Shown here one piece after another: positions 15,874 through 24,134 of a DNA stretch of 64,000 nt; the stretch's first letter is position 1; each line of letters starts with the position of its first letter. The position numbers were made by a program, and so were the translations under genes. A model generated the notes under the pieces. That model had not been told where the DNA came from, made no database searches, and saw only the letters and a list, made by a program, of their open reading frames with translations. Source of the DNA: Halioglobus sp. (GTDB taxonomy: Bacteria; Pseudomonadota; Gammaproteobacteria; Pseudomonadales; Halieaceae); NCBI GenBank assembly GCA_002699145.1, contig PABK01000021.1, positions 53,403 to 117,402 of the forward strand. Direction: 5' to 3'.

Positions 15874-17013
15874 TTAGTCCGTGGTCAGGATCGCGGCGGC
15901 GCCGTAGCGCCCGCCGAAGCCACTGCACAGCGCGTTGGCGGCACCTTGCACCTGCCGTTCGCCGGCCTCGCCGCGCAGTTGCAGCACCGCTTCCATGGTG
16001 TTGTTCAGCCCGTGCACGTAGCCCTCGCTCAACATGCCGCCATTGGTGTTGACCGGTAACTCGCCACCGCTGGCGGTCTTCCCGGCGGCCAGGAACGGCA
16101 GCGCCCGGCCGCGCTCACAGAAACCGAAATCCTCGAGCTGCGCAGGCACCAGGAACGAGTAGGCATCGTAGAGCATGGCCAGGTCGATGTCCGCCGGCGT
16201 CAGCCCCGCCTGCCGGTACAGTTCCCCGGCAATGTAATGTGAATAGATACGATCCAGGCTGTCGGCCTTGTCCCAGTAAACGCCCCCGGGGCCGCCGCCA
16301 CGCACCGCGGCGCGCAGGAAGACCGGGCTGTGCGCGTCGCCCGCCAGCTCCTCGCGACACAGCAACAGCGCGATGGCGCCATCGCTTTCGCGACAGCAAT
16401 CCAGGCGGCGCAGGGGACTGGCCACCAGCGGCGCCTCGTCGTACTGCGCGCGCGTCAGCGGCTGGCGAAACATCGCGCGGGGGTTGTGCGCGGCGTACTC
16501 GCGCTGTCGCGCCACCACGTGGTACAGCTCGTTGGCGGCGTGACCGCGCTGCTGCAGCCAGCGCTGGGCGGTCAGCGCGAACAGGTTGACCGGGCCGCGC
16601 AGGCCGTAGGGCGTAACGAACTGCGATTCGATGTCATCGCCGGCGCCCAGGCGAATCTGGCCCATGCGTGCGCCGCTGGCGCTGCGCACGGCGCGGAACA
16701 CGACGATGTAATCCGCCAGGCCTTCCTGCAATGCGCGCGAGGCCTCCCACAGGATGGACACCGACTGGCTGCCGCCGCCGTGGATATCGTTGTGCCAGCG
16801 CAGGCGCGGCAGGCCCAGTGCCCGCGCCACGGTGGTCACCGGCACCGAGTCACCGAGACTGTAGGCGAGCAGGCCGTCGAGCTGTTCGCGGGTCACACCG
16901 GCGTCCTGCAGGGCGGCGTTGATGGCGGCGCAGGCCAGTTCCTGGCAACTCACGCCGGCGTCGCGCGACAATGGTGTCGCGCCCACCCCGACTATGGCCG
17001 CCCGCTGCTTCAC
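15874..17013 (-). CDS. Thiolase-like / SCP-x-type lipid-transfer protein (Ltp2-like)
   Basis: A 379-residue thiolase-superfamily protein starting at GTG 17013. It has the family fold (AAIVGVGATPLSRDAG, VFRAVRSASGARMGQ, MLYDAYSFL, NTNGGMLSEGYVHGLNN). The segment where degradative thiolases carry the nucleophilic Cys reads GGGSQSVSI, without Cys, as in Ltp2-type proteins that act as retro-aldolases with DUF35 partners. The YDAY tyrosine matches the region of catalytic Tyr in Ltp2 (family recollection). With the DUF35 protein encoded two genes downstream it may cleave a beta-hydroxyacyl-CoA. A role as acyltransferase cannot be excluded. Confidence 0.8.
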   Translation of the reverse strand: MKQRAAIVGVGATPLSRDAGVSCQELACAAINAALQDAGVTREQLDGLLAYSLGDSVPVTTVARALGLPRLRWHNDIHGGGSQSVSILWEASRALQEGLADYIVVFRAVRSASGARMGQIRLGAGDDIESQFVTPYGLRGPVNLFALTAQRWLQQRGHAANELYHVVARQREYAAHNPRAMFRQPLTRAQYDEAPLVASPLRRLDCCRESDGAIALLLCREELAGDAHSPVFLRAAVRGGGPGGVYWDKADSLDRIYSHYIAGELYRQAGLTPADIDLAMLYDAYSFLVPAQLEDFGFCERGRALPFLAAGKTASGGELPVNTNGGMLSEGYVHGLNNTMEAVLQLRGEAGERQVQGAANALCSGFGGRYGAAAILTTD

Positions 17014-17036
17014 CCTCTCTCCCGACTGGCCTGCCC

Positions 17037-18092
17037 TCAGGCGAAGGCCGGCATGACCTCGTCGGCGAAGAACTTGATGATACGCTTCATCTCACCCACC
17101 TCCATGGGCCGGGTGCTGCCGAAATCACACATCAGGTTGCCGATGCCGAAATCGCGCAGCGCGCTGATCTGCGAGATCACGCGCTCCGGGTCTCCGGCCA
17201 CCTCGAGCTGGTCCCAGCGGAAATCCGTGCTCACCTCGCCGCCTTTCTGGTAGCGACTTTGCCAGTATTCATAGCCCTCGGCCACCTCCCCGGTTTTCGG
17301 GTCCACCGGCGCGCTCTGCTGGTTGACAATCTTGCTGCGATCGAAGCCCGCCTCGTACTTCTCCAGGTCGGCCCTGGCTTTCTCGGTGGTTTCCGCCGCG
17401 TACACCGAGCGCATCACGCACAGCTCGTGCTGCTGCGGATCGTGCCCCTTGGCGAGCATGGACTCGTGCCAGGTATTGGCGGCGCGTCCCACGCTCTTGA
17501 AAGTGGCGACCGGGTCGATAAGGATCGGCAGCGCACGGTCCGTGCACAGGTCGATGGTCTCCGGGCTGATGGAGGCGACATAGATCGGCGGGGTCGGCCG
17601 CTGCAGTGGCCGCGGCAGCAGGTTCAGCTCGCTGCAGCGGTAAAACTGGCCGTCGTAGCTGAAATCGTCCTGCGTCCACAGGCCGAGGATCATGTCCAGC
17701 GCCTCGTTGTAGCGCGCCCGCGCTTCCTTGATATCGATACCGAAGCGCTCGAATTCGGAACCCTGGTAACCGCGGCCGACACCGAAATCCAGCCTGCCGT
17801 CGCTGAGCAGGTCCAGCTGTGCGGCCTGCTCGGCCACCGTGATCGGGTTGTGCAGGGGCAGCACCGCGACACCGGTACCCAGGCGGATGTTGCGGGTCCT
17901 CGCGGCCAGGTGCATCAACATTCCCAGGGTATCCGGGCAGACGCCGTAATCGCGGAAATGGTGTTCCGCCAACCACACGCCGTCGAACCCGAGTTCCTCC
18001 AGGTACTCGACGATCTCGATGGTTTCGTCGTACACCTGCTTGCAGCTGCGCTGCTCGGGCCGGTTAAACAGGTGAAAGGTGGAGAACTTCAT
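17037..18092 (-). CDS. LLM-class flavin-dependent monooxygenase 1
   Basis: A 351-residue luciferase-like monooxygenase. ATG 18092 is chosen because GGAG precedes it and the protein then begins MKFSTFHLF like its relatives; a GTG at 18146 overlapping the upstream ligase gene would add 18 residues. Family features include GFDGVWLAEHHF, RLGTGVAVLPLHNP, DFGVGRGYQGSEF and PIYVASISPETI. It uses reduced FMN and O2, for example for Baeyer-Villiger or other oxygenations of alicyclic compounds. The flavin reductase of the operon is the likely FMNH2 source. Confidence 0.85.
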   Translation of the reverse strand: MKFSTFHLFNRPEQRSCKQVYDETIEIVEYLEELGFDGVWLAEHHFRDYGVCPDTLGMLMHLAARTRNIRLGTGVAVLPLHNPITVAEQAAQLDLLSDGRLDFGVGRGYQGSEFERFGIDIKEARARYNEALDMILGLWTQDDFSYDGQFYRCSELNLLPRPLQRPTPPIYVASISPETIDLCTDRALPILIDPVATFKSVGRAANTWHESMLAKGHDPQQHELCVMRSVYAAETTEKARADLEKYEAGFDRSKIVNQQSAPVDPKTGEVAEGYEYWQSRYQKGGEVSTDFRWDQLEVAGDPERVISQISALRDFGIGNLMCDFGSTRPMEVGEMKRIIKFFADEVMPAFA

Positions 18093-18142
18093 GTTCTTCT
18101 CCGCCCCGCCACTTTCCACGGCCGCCTGTGCATTCGCATCAC

Positions 18143-19747
18143 TCACACTTCACTCCCCATTCGCTTGCTATCTTGCTGACTCGCCCACTGTGCAAGGACA
18201 TCCTTGCGTACCTTGCCGTTGTCATTGAGCGGCAGCGCCTCCACCCACTCCAGGCGGGCGGGTACCTTGTAACTGGCTATTTTTTCCCGCAGCCATGCCA
18301 GCGGGTCGCTGCTCTCGCAGCGCGTTTCGCCCACGGCGAAGGCCACACCGGCCTCACCGCGAGCACTGTCCGCGACACCCACTACCGCCACCGCGTGCAC
18401 CGCCGGGTGCTGCAGCAGGTAGTCCTCGATCTCCGCGGGATAGACGTTGAAACCGTTGGTGATATACATCTCCTTCAGGCGGCCGACGATGGACAGGTAA
18501 GCGTCGCTGTCCAGCACACCCGCATCCCCGGTGCGCAACCAGCCGTCCTCCGTCAGCGCCTCCCGGGTCAGGTGCGGCGCCTCCAGGTAGCCCTGCATCA
18601 CGCCGTAGCCGCGCACGCGAATCTCGCCCTGCCGCCCTGGCGGCAACGCCGTACCCTGCTCGTCGCAGATGGCGACCTCTACCCCGGGCAGGGCGCGGCC
18701 GACACTGCTGGCGATACGCACCACCGGGTCGTCGGCGCGGGTCATACTGACCACGCAGCCCTCGATGAGGCCGTAAGCATTGATGACGCGGTCGATACCG
18801 TGCACATCGCGCAGCGCCTCGATCAATGCCGGGGCGACGTGGGCGGCGCCGACGTACACCACGCGTACGCTGGCCAGGGGCGACGATGCGCCGGCGCCAG
18901 CGGATTCGCACAGGCGCGAGAACAGCGCCGGGGCGCCGCTCATCACCGTGATGCCGTGCGCGGCCACCAGCTCCAGCGTGCGCCCCGGGTCGAAGAAGCC
19001 CACCACCACGTGGGTCATGCCGCGCATCAGGCAGGCGAGGATCCCGGCGTTGATACCGAAGCCGTGGGAAAACGGCGGCACCACGAGGAAGCGGTCACCG
19101 GCGCGCAGGCCGCCCTGGTCACTCCAGTCCCAGTAGGCCTGCAGCACCTGGCGGTGGTTGAGCATCACGCCCTTGGGTTCGCCGGTGGTGCCCGAGGTGA
19201 ACAGTATCTCGGCGATCTCCTCGCCGCTGAACGCAGCTTCCTGTCCGCCCGCGGCTCCCGCCGTGGAGGACATTGGCGCCGGCTGTTCGTCCAGGCTCAC
19301 AATGCTCGCCAGCGTCGGCAGGCCGGCCACCGGATGATCTTCGCCGGCGCCGAATTCCGCCAACAGCAGCCCCGGCAGGTCCGTGCCGCCACAGTCTGCC
19401 GTGGCCAGCAACACCCTTGCCCGGGACTTGTCGATAATGGCGCGCGCGTCCAGCGCCTTGAGCCGCGAGGATATCGGCACCAGGGTCGCGCCCAGGCGCC
19501 ACACCGCGGTCGCCGCGACGATCCACTGCCAGCTGTTGTGGCTCCAGATGCAGACCCGCACGCCGGGACCCACGTCCCTGGCCGCCAGCAGCGCCAGCCA
19601 GTCATCGCTGTACTGCCACAATTCGCCGTAGGTCAGCGCGGTTGCGCCATCGACCACGGCGAGCGCGTCGGCGTGACGCGCGCAGTTGTCGCGCAGCATG
19701 TCGGGAATGCTGCGCCAGGGCGCCGTATGTCGGAGCGCCGATCCCAT
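18143..19747 (-). CDS. AMP-dependent acyl-CoA synthetase (FadD-type)
   Basis: A 534-residue adenylate-forming enzyme with all core motifs: ILFTSGTTGEPKGVMLNH, YGLIEGC, GWLRTGDAGV, and LPLNDNGKVRKDVL with the catalytic Lys. The reaction is ATP-dependent formation of an acyl-CoA, probably of a ring- or side-chain-derived acid. It is joined to its neighbours without spacing: it starts 1 bp before the SDR stop and ends next to the LLM gene. Overall layout is close to FadD3/FadD17-like ligases, but no exact ortholog can be named. Confidence 0.85.
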   Translation of the reverse strand: MGSALRHTAPWRSIPDMLRDNCARHADALAVVDGATALTYGELWQYSDDWLALLAARDVGPGVRVCIWSHNSWQWIVAATAVWRLGATLVPISSRLKALDARAIIDKSRARVLLATADCGGTDLPGLLLAEFGAGEDHPVAGLPTLASIVSLDEQPAPMSSTAGAAGGQEAAFSGEEIAEILFTSGTTGEPKGVMLNHRQVLQAYWDWSDQGGLRAGDRFLVVPPFSHGFGINAGILACLMRGMTHVVVGFFDPGRTLELVAAHGITVMSGAPALFSRLCESAGAGASSPLASVRVVYVGAAHVAPALIEALRDVHGIDRVINAYGLIEGCVVSMTRADDPVVRIASSVGRALPGVEVAICDEQGTALPPGRQGEIRVRGYGVMQGYLEAPHLTREALTEDGWLRTGDAGVLDSDAYLSIVGRLKEMYITNGFNVYPAEIEDYLLQHPAVHAVAVVGVADSARGEAGVAFAVGETRCESSDPLAWLREKIASYKVPARLEWVEALPLNDNGKVRKDVLAQWASQQDSKRMGSEV

Positions 19748-20458
19748 TCAGCCCACCATGGTGACACCGCCACCGACGCTCACTACCTGTCCGGTAATGT
19801 ACGAGGCGCTGTCGCTACACAGGAAAGTGACGATGCCGGCGACGTCCTCCGGCACTCCAAGGCGCTTCAGTGGCACGCGCCGTGCGAACTTTTCCAGCAG
19901 TTCCTGGTTGGGTGCGGACATCGGCGTCTGGATGGCGCCGGGAGAGACGCAGTTGACGGTCACGCCGTGGCGCCCCACCTCCTGGGCCACGCTCTTGCTG
20001 AACGCGACCACCGCGGACTTGGAGCCGGCGTACACCGCCTCGCCGGCGGCGCCGGTGCGGGCGGAGTCCGAAGTAATCTGTACGATGCGGCCATGGCCGC
20101 GCGCGATCATCGCCGGCAACAAGGCCTGGCAGGTGGCATAGACCGCCATGCAGTTCACCTGCATCAACTGCTGCCACACCGCGCTGTCCTGTTCGACGAA
20201 CGGCTCCACGCGCGAGACGCCCGCACAGTTGACCAGTGCGGCGATCTCGTCGCGCCCGGAATACGCCTGCAGGGTGGCGGCAAGGCCCGCGCTGTCGGCC
20301 AGGTCCGCCTGCAGGAAATCCACCAGCGCCGCGTCTTTCTCCGGCACCTGCCGGTCCAGCCCCACCACGCGCCAGCCGGCGGCGGCGAGGTCGGCGCAGA
20401 TCGCGCCGCCGATGGCGCCGGCCGCGCCTGTCACCAGCGCGAGTCGGCTGCCTGTCAC
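19748..20458 (-). CDS. Short-chain dehydrogenase/reductase
   Basis: A 236-residue classical SDR. The dinucleotide-binding TGAAGAIG is at the N-terminus, followed by LVNCAGVS, the active Ser in QITSDSART, and YAGSK with catalytic Tyr and Lys; it ends in the common YITGQVVSVGGG. It oxidises or reduces a hydroxyl/keto group with NAD(P). The start is GTG 20458, overlapping the upstream PaaK-like gene by 4 nt. Best read as a FabG-like beta-hydroxyacyl dehydrogenase of the pathway. Confidence 0.88.
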   Translation of the reverse strand: MTGSRLALVTGAAGAIGGAICADLAAAGWRVVGLDRQVPEKDAALVDFLQADLADSAGLAATLQAYSGRDEIAALVNCAGVSRVEPFVEQDSAVWQQLMQVNCMAVYATCQALLPAMIARGHGRIVQITSDSARTGAAGEAVYAGSKSAVVAFSKSVAQEVGRHGVTVNCVSPGAIQTPMSAPNQELLEKFARRVPLKRLGVPEDVAGIVTFLCSDSASYITGQVVSVGGGVTMVG

Positions 20459-21528
20459 GGCGCTTCCCCCGCAGCCACCTCGTCCCGCGAGCGGTGATGC
20501 CCACGCAGGTCTTCCACGCGGGCCGGGGGCAACTCGTCATCCTCGGTGAGCAGGTAGCACTCGACCTCGACGCGCACCGGGGTCACCGACGCCACCGCCT
20601 CGCGGATGCGCGCCTTCCACATCGGGTTTTCCACCAGGCTGTCGCGGTTCAGGCCGACCTTCAGGGTGACCCGGTCCAGCGTGCCCTCGCCCCGCTCCAC
20701 CTGCAGGTGCCAGTAACTGATGCCGTCGATCAGTTTCAGCGACTGCTCGAACAGCGGCAGGGACAACCAGCGCCCGCGCACCAGCACGTGATCGCCGGTG
20801 GTGCCACTGAAAATGCCCTCGTCTTCCTGCGCCGCGCACAGCTGGCCGCTGCGGATCACCAGCCCGGCCAGTTCCTCCACCTCGTCGAAGTGCAACGCGA
20901 TCTCGCCGCCGTCGGCGAGCAACTCGTCCCGCTGCGGGTGCGCCCGGCGCAACGCACCGGATATCACCTCCAGGTCACCGCCGTACTTGCGCACCGCCAG
21001 TGCGGCGCCAAATACAGGATCACAGTAGACGTCCACCACCTCGGACTCGAACTCGTCCGCCAGCCGCTTGCGCGCCCCCGGCGAGGCGACCTCGCCCACC
21101 AGCAGGATACGCGACAGGCCCAGTTCAAACGGATCGACATTGAACTCCATGTACAGGCGCGCGAGAAAATCCAGCGCCGCGCAGGGCGTTGTCACCCAGA
21201 CATCCGGGCGGAAGGCCTTGATGGTCTTCAGCAGGCGCAGGCGGCCGCGCGGCGAGGCAGCCCCCAGCGCGGCGCACAGCGGCGCCAGCACGTCGGCGCC
21301 CACCGCCAGCGGAAATTCTCCCTGCCTGGTCAGCGACACCAGTACGCGCTGGCCCGGCGCAATACCTGCCGCCTGCCAGGCGCGCGCGGACTCCGCGCGC
21401 AGCGCGGCCAGGGCCTGCTGCGATATCGCCAGCGGCGCCTCCGCGGGGTCATCGAACGCCACCACCGCGTGCTCCGGCTGCAGCGCCGGCAGGCGGTCGC
21501 GCGTCACCCACTGTGGCTGCGCGCTCAT
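20455..21528 (-). CDS. Degenerate PaaK-like adenylate-forming protein
   Basis: A 357-residue protein that resembles phenylacetate-CoA ligase-type proteins over its whole length: VWVTTPCAALDFLARL, SRILLVGEVASPGARKRL, VVDVYCDPVFG in the place of the A5 motif, and a C-terminal domain with VTLKVGLN and RVEVECYLLTEDD. It lacks the N-terminal SSGTTG phosphate loop and is shorter than PaaK (about 430). It is therefore unlikely to be a normal ATP-dependent ligase. It is embedded in the operon with 4-nt overlaps on both sides, which argues that it is expressed and used. Function unknown. Confidence 0.65.
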   Translation of the reverse strand: MSAQPQWVTRDRLPALQPEHAVVAFDDPAEAPLAISQQALAALRAESARAWQAAGIAPGQRVLVSLTRQGEFPLAVGADVLAPLCAALGAASPRGRLRLLKTIKAFRPDVWVTTPCAALDFLARLYMEFNVDPFELGLSRILLVGEVASPGARKRLADEFESEVVDVYCDPVFGAALAVRKYGGDLEVISGALRRAHPQRDELLADGGEIALHFDEVEELAGLVIRSGQLCAAQEDEGIFSGTTGDHVLVRGRWLSLPLFEQSLKLIDGISYWHLQVERGEGTLDRVTLKVGLNRDSLVENPMWKARIREAVASVTPVRVEVECYLLTEDDELPPARVEDLRGHHRSRDEVAAGEAP

Positions 21529-22592
21529 ATCTGCGCCACCTCGGTGGCGAACAACTCCATGCTGCGCGACACCAGTTCGTTGGACAGGCCGCCGACCCGG
21601 AACTGACCCAGCAGGTCGGTCACGCCGGCGTCAAAGAATTCCTCCATGGCGCGCCGCGACTCCTGCACATCCCCCATGACAATCATGCGGTGCTCGTTGA
21701 GGGTGGCAATGGCTTTCTCCTCCGACATGCCGGCGGCCAACTGGCCGAACACCTTGTAGGTGGCGTGCTGCGCATCGGTGTAATCGGGCGGCGTCACCAG
21801 GTTGACCTGGCGGCGGATGTACCACATGAAGGCGCTCACCGCCTCGTCCAGGCCGGAGTTTTCGGCGTCGACATACCAGGGCACCAGGCAGCCGATACGG
21901 GCCTTGTCGGGATCGTGGCCGTGTTCCGCCAGGGCCTGCTTGTATTGCGCGATGTCCTCGGCCAGCGCTGGCAGCCCCTTGAGAATCGGGATGCACAGCA
22001 GGTTGTATCCCCCCTTCGCGGCGGCTAAAAAGCCGGCGAGGCTGGTGGACGCGACCCAGATCGGCGGCCCTGGCTGCTGCACCGGGCGCGGCAGTACCGA
22101 CACGCCGGGAATCTCGTAGTAGCGGCCCTCGCGGGTGACCTCACCGCCGTTGGCGGCAAAGATTTCTTTCACCGCGTCCAGGTGGTCTTCCCAGATTTCG
22201 CGACTCTGCTCGAAGGGCCGCTGGAACGCCTGGTATTCCAGGGGCGAGGCGCCGCGGCCGGTGCCGAATTCCACGCGGCCACCACTGACGACATCGAGTG
22301 TCCCCACCCGCTCGGCGACGCGAATCGGGCTGAGGAACGGCAGCAGCGAAACCCCCAGTCCGAGGCGGATACGCTCAGTGCTGCGGGCCACCGCGGCCAG
22401 CACCAGGTCCGGCGCCGACGAGTGGGAAAAGCCGCGCGTAAAATGGTGCTCCACGAACCATGCGCTGTCGTAGCCGAGGCGGTCGGCCAGCTCAATCTGG
22501 CTCATGGTTTCAGCAAAGGACTGCTGCTCGATCTCCGCCGAACGCCCCCTGACTTCCAGTTCGTGATAAATCCCGTAACGCCGTTTTGTCAT
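21525..22592 (-). CDS. LLM-class flavin-dependent monooxygenase 2
   Basis: A 355-residue luciferase-like monooxygenase. The start at ATG 22592 has GGAG at 9 nt distance. Seen are DSAWFVEHHFTRGF, RLGLGVSLLPFLSPI, EFGTGRGASPLEYQAF and PIWVASTSLAGFLAA, typical of the family. It is the first gene of the eleven-gene minus-strand operon and lies just downstream of operator A. It is clearly related to, but not a recent duplicate of, the LLM protein at 17037. Substrate unknown. Confidence 0.85.
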   Translation of the reverse strand: MTKRRYGIYHELEVRGRSAEIEQQSFAETMSQIELADRLGYDSAWFVEHHFTRGFSHSSAPDLVLAAVARSTERIRLGLGVSLLPFLSPIRVAERVGTLDVVSGGRVEFGTGRGASPLEYQAFQRPFEQSREIWEDHLDAVKEIFAANGGEVTREGRYYEIPGVSVLPRPVQQPGPPIWVASTSLAGFLAAAKGGYNLLCIPILKGLPALAEDIAQYKQALAEHGHDPDKARIGCLVPWYVDAENSGLDEAVSAFMWYIRRQVNLVTPPDYTDAQHATYKVFGQLAAGMSEEKAIATLNEHRMIVMGDVQESRRAMEEFFDAGVTDLLGQFRVGGLSNELVSRSMELFATEVAQI

Positions 22593-22630
22593 CAAGTCTC
22601 ACTCCACTCCAAATCGTTCGCCGAAGCAAA

Positions 22631-22662
22631 ACCAATCTATCGCTTGGTTTTTGCCTTGTCAA
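22631..22662 (-). promoter_or_regulatory. Operator A and core promoter of the eleven-gene operon
   Basis: On the minus strand: TTGACA (22662-22657), 17-nt spacer, TAGATT (22639-22634). The palindrome ACCAAGCGATAGATTGGT (22648-22631) lies across the spacer and -10. It is 39 bp upstream of the LLM 2 start. Shares its layout with operators C, D and E. Confidence 0.7.
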
Positions 22663-22790
22663 CACGCTGGGCGCAATCTGTCCAAGTTTCTTCGCCCGGC
22701 TGGCGCGGCATGCGCCAGTAACGCGATGATCCGGCCAATAATACAGGAATGACGCGAATCGACAGCCCACATCTGGCGCCGCGCCGGGCA

Positions 22791-22842
22791 TTGACACCGC
22801 TCGCCAGATGAGTAGAGTCTGCTAACCAAGCGATGTGTAGTT
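22791..22842 (+). promoter_or_regulatory. Operator B and promoter of the amidohydrolase-ligase pair
   Basis: TTGACA at 22791-22796, 16-nt spacer, TAGAGT at 22813-22818. A half-conserved site beginning ACCAAGCGAT lies at 22825-22842, over the expected transcription start. Its left arm is perfect; its right arm is degenerate. The gene starts at 22872. Confidence 0.55.
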
Positions 22843-22871
22843 TTTATTCCAATCACAGGGAGAGCCAGTCG

Positions 22872-24134
22872 ATGTCGCGGATACTGTTCACCAATGCCAA
22901 CCTGCTCGACGGCGACCGTCCGGCGCAGGCCAACACCAGCGTGCTGGTGCAAGACGATCGCATCGCGCGCATCGCACCCGACACCGCGGCGAGCGAGACC
23001 GCGGACTGCGACCAGGTGTACGACCTCGGCGGCGCCACCCTGATGCCGGGCATGACCCAGGGACACTGGCACGGCTCCTACCGCGGCATCGACTTCACCC
23101 CGCCACCGGTGGGACTCGAACAGCCGCCCGGCTATCTCATGCTGCTGTCGCTCAAGCACGCCCAGCTGGCTCTCAGTTACGGCTACACCAACCTCATCGG
23201 CGCCGCCGTCGGCGACGCCCTCGACGCACAGCTCAAGGCGGGATTCGAGGACGGCCTGTTCCAGGGGCCGCGCATCATGGCCTGCGGCCGCTGGCTGATC
23301 ACCACCGGCGACTGCAACGACGACCCGCACTTCTGGTGGTGGGGCATAGAGAGTATGGGCGCGCAGCGCATCTGCGACGGCGCGGTGGAGTTCCGCAAGG
23401 GCGCCCGGGAAGAGATGAAACAGGGCGCGGAAGTCGTGAAGATCTTCGCCGACGGGGGGCACGCACTGCTCTACGGCAAGGGCCACAACTCGATGACGCG
23501 GGACGAGCTGGACGCGGTGGTCGAAGCCGTACACGACCGCGGGCGCAAGGTACGCTCCCATGTCGACACCAAGGCCGGCGTGCTCACCTCTATCGAGGCC
23601 GGCGTCGACCTGCTGGATCACGCCGACGAAATGGATGAAGAGTGTATCGATGCCATCATCGAAAGCGGCACCTATGTATGCCCGTCCATGTATTTCCCCA
23701 AGGCGCTGCTCGAACGCCTCAAGGCCGACGGCGAGGGACTGGAAAACTCGCCCATGGGCCTGGCGATGCAGGAAGACCTGGAGAGCATGGCAAAAGTCCT
23801 CCCCTATGCCGCCAGCAAGGGCGCCAAGTTCATCGTCGGCGATGACTGGGGCACGGCGATGACTCCCCACGGCGACTACAACCGCGAGCTGGAACTGTAT
23901 GTCGAGGCAGGCGTGCCGGCCCTGGACGTCATCCGCTGGGCCACCAAGCACGGGCCGGAATTCATGGGCCTGGGCGACGAGACCGGCACCATCGAAGAGG
24001 GCAAGCTGGCCGACCTGCTGGTCGTAGACGGCGACCCCAGCAAGGACATCAAGCTGCTCGGCGACCGCGACAAACTGCTGGCGATCATGCAGGCCGGCCA
24101 GTTCACCAGCAGCTCATTGCAAGGGGCGAAGTGA
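22872..24134 (+). CDS. Amidohydrolase-family metal-dependent hydrolase
   Basis: A 420-residue amidohydrolase-superfamily protein. It has the N-terminal composite beta-sandwich (FTNANLLDGDR), a metal-site GHWHGS around residue 66, VVKIFADGGHALL, VRSHVDTKAG with a ligand His, DLLDHADEMD, and a C-terminal Asp in VGDDWG, closing with ADLLVVDGDP. It hydrolyses an amide, ester or ring bond. ATG 22872 is preferred, since an upstream ATG at 22833 lies within operator B; AGGGAGAG precedes 22872. Its stop overlaps the start of the next ligase gene. Confidence 0.85.
   Translation: MSRILFTNANLLDGDRPAQANTSVLVQDDRIARIAPDTAASETADCDQVYDLGGATLMPGMTQGHWHGSYRGIDFTPPPVGLEQPPGYLMLLSLKHAQLALSYGYTNLIGAAVGDALDAQLKAGFEDGLFQGPRIMACGRWLITTGDCNDDPHFWWWGIESMGAQRICDGAVEFRKGAREEMKQGAEVVKIFADGGHALLYGKGHNSMTRDELDAVVEAVHDRGRKVRSHVDTKAGVLTSIEAGVDLLDHADEMDEECIDAIIESGTYVCPSMYFPKALLERLKADGEGLENSPMGLAMQEDLESMAKVLPYAASKGAKFIVGDDWGTAMTPHGDYNRELELYVEAGVPALDVIRWATKHGPEFMGLGDETGTIEEGKLADLLVVDGDPSKDIKLLGDRDKLLAIMQAGQFTSSSLQGAK

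Noticed and set aside
18128..20497. A 789-codon plus-strand frame across the ligase and SDR genes
   Set aside because: It has no recognisable domain and is antisense to genes with complete catalytic motifs.
22833..22871. Upstream ATG for the amidohydrolase
   Set aside because: It lies within operator B and lacks a ribosome site, while ATG 22872 follows AGGGAG.
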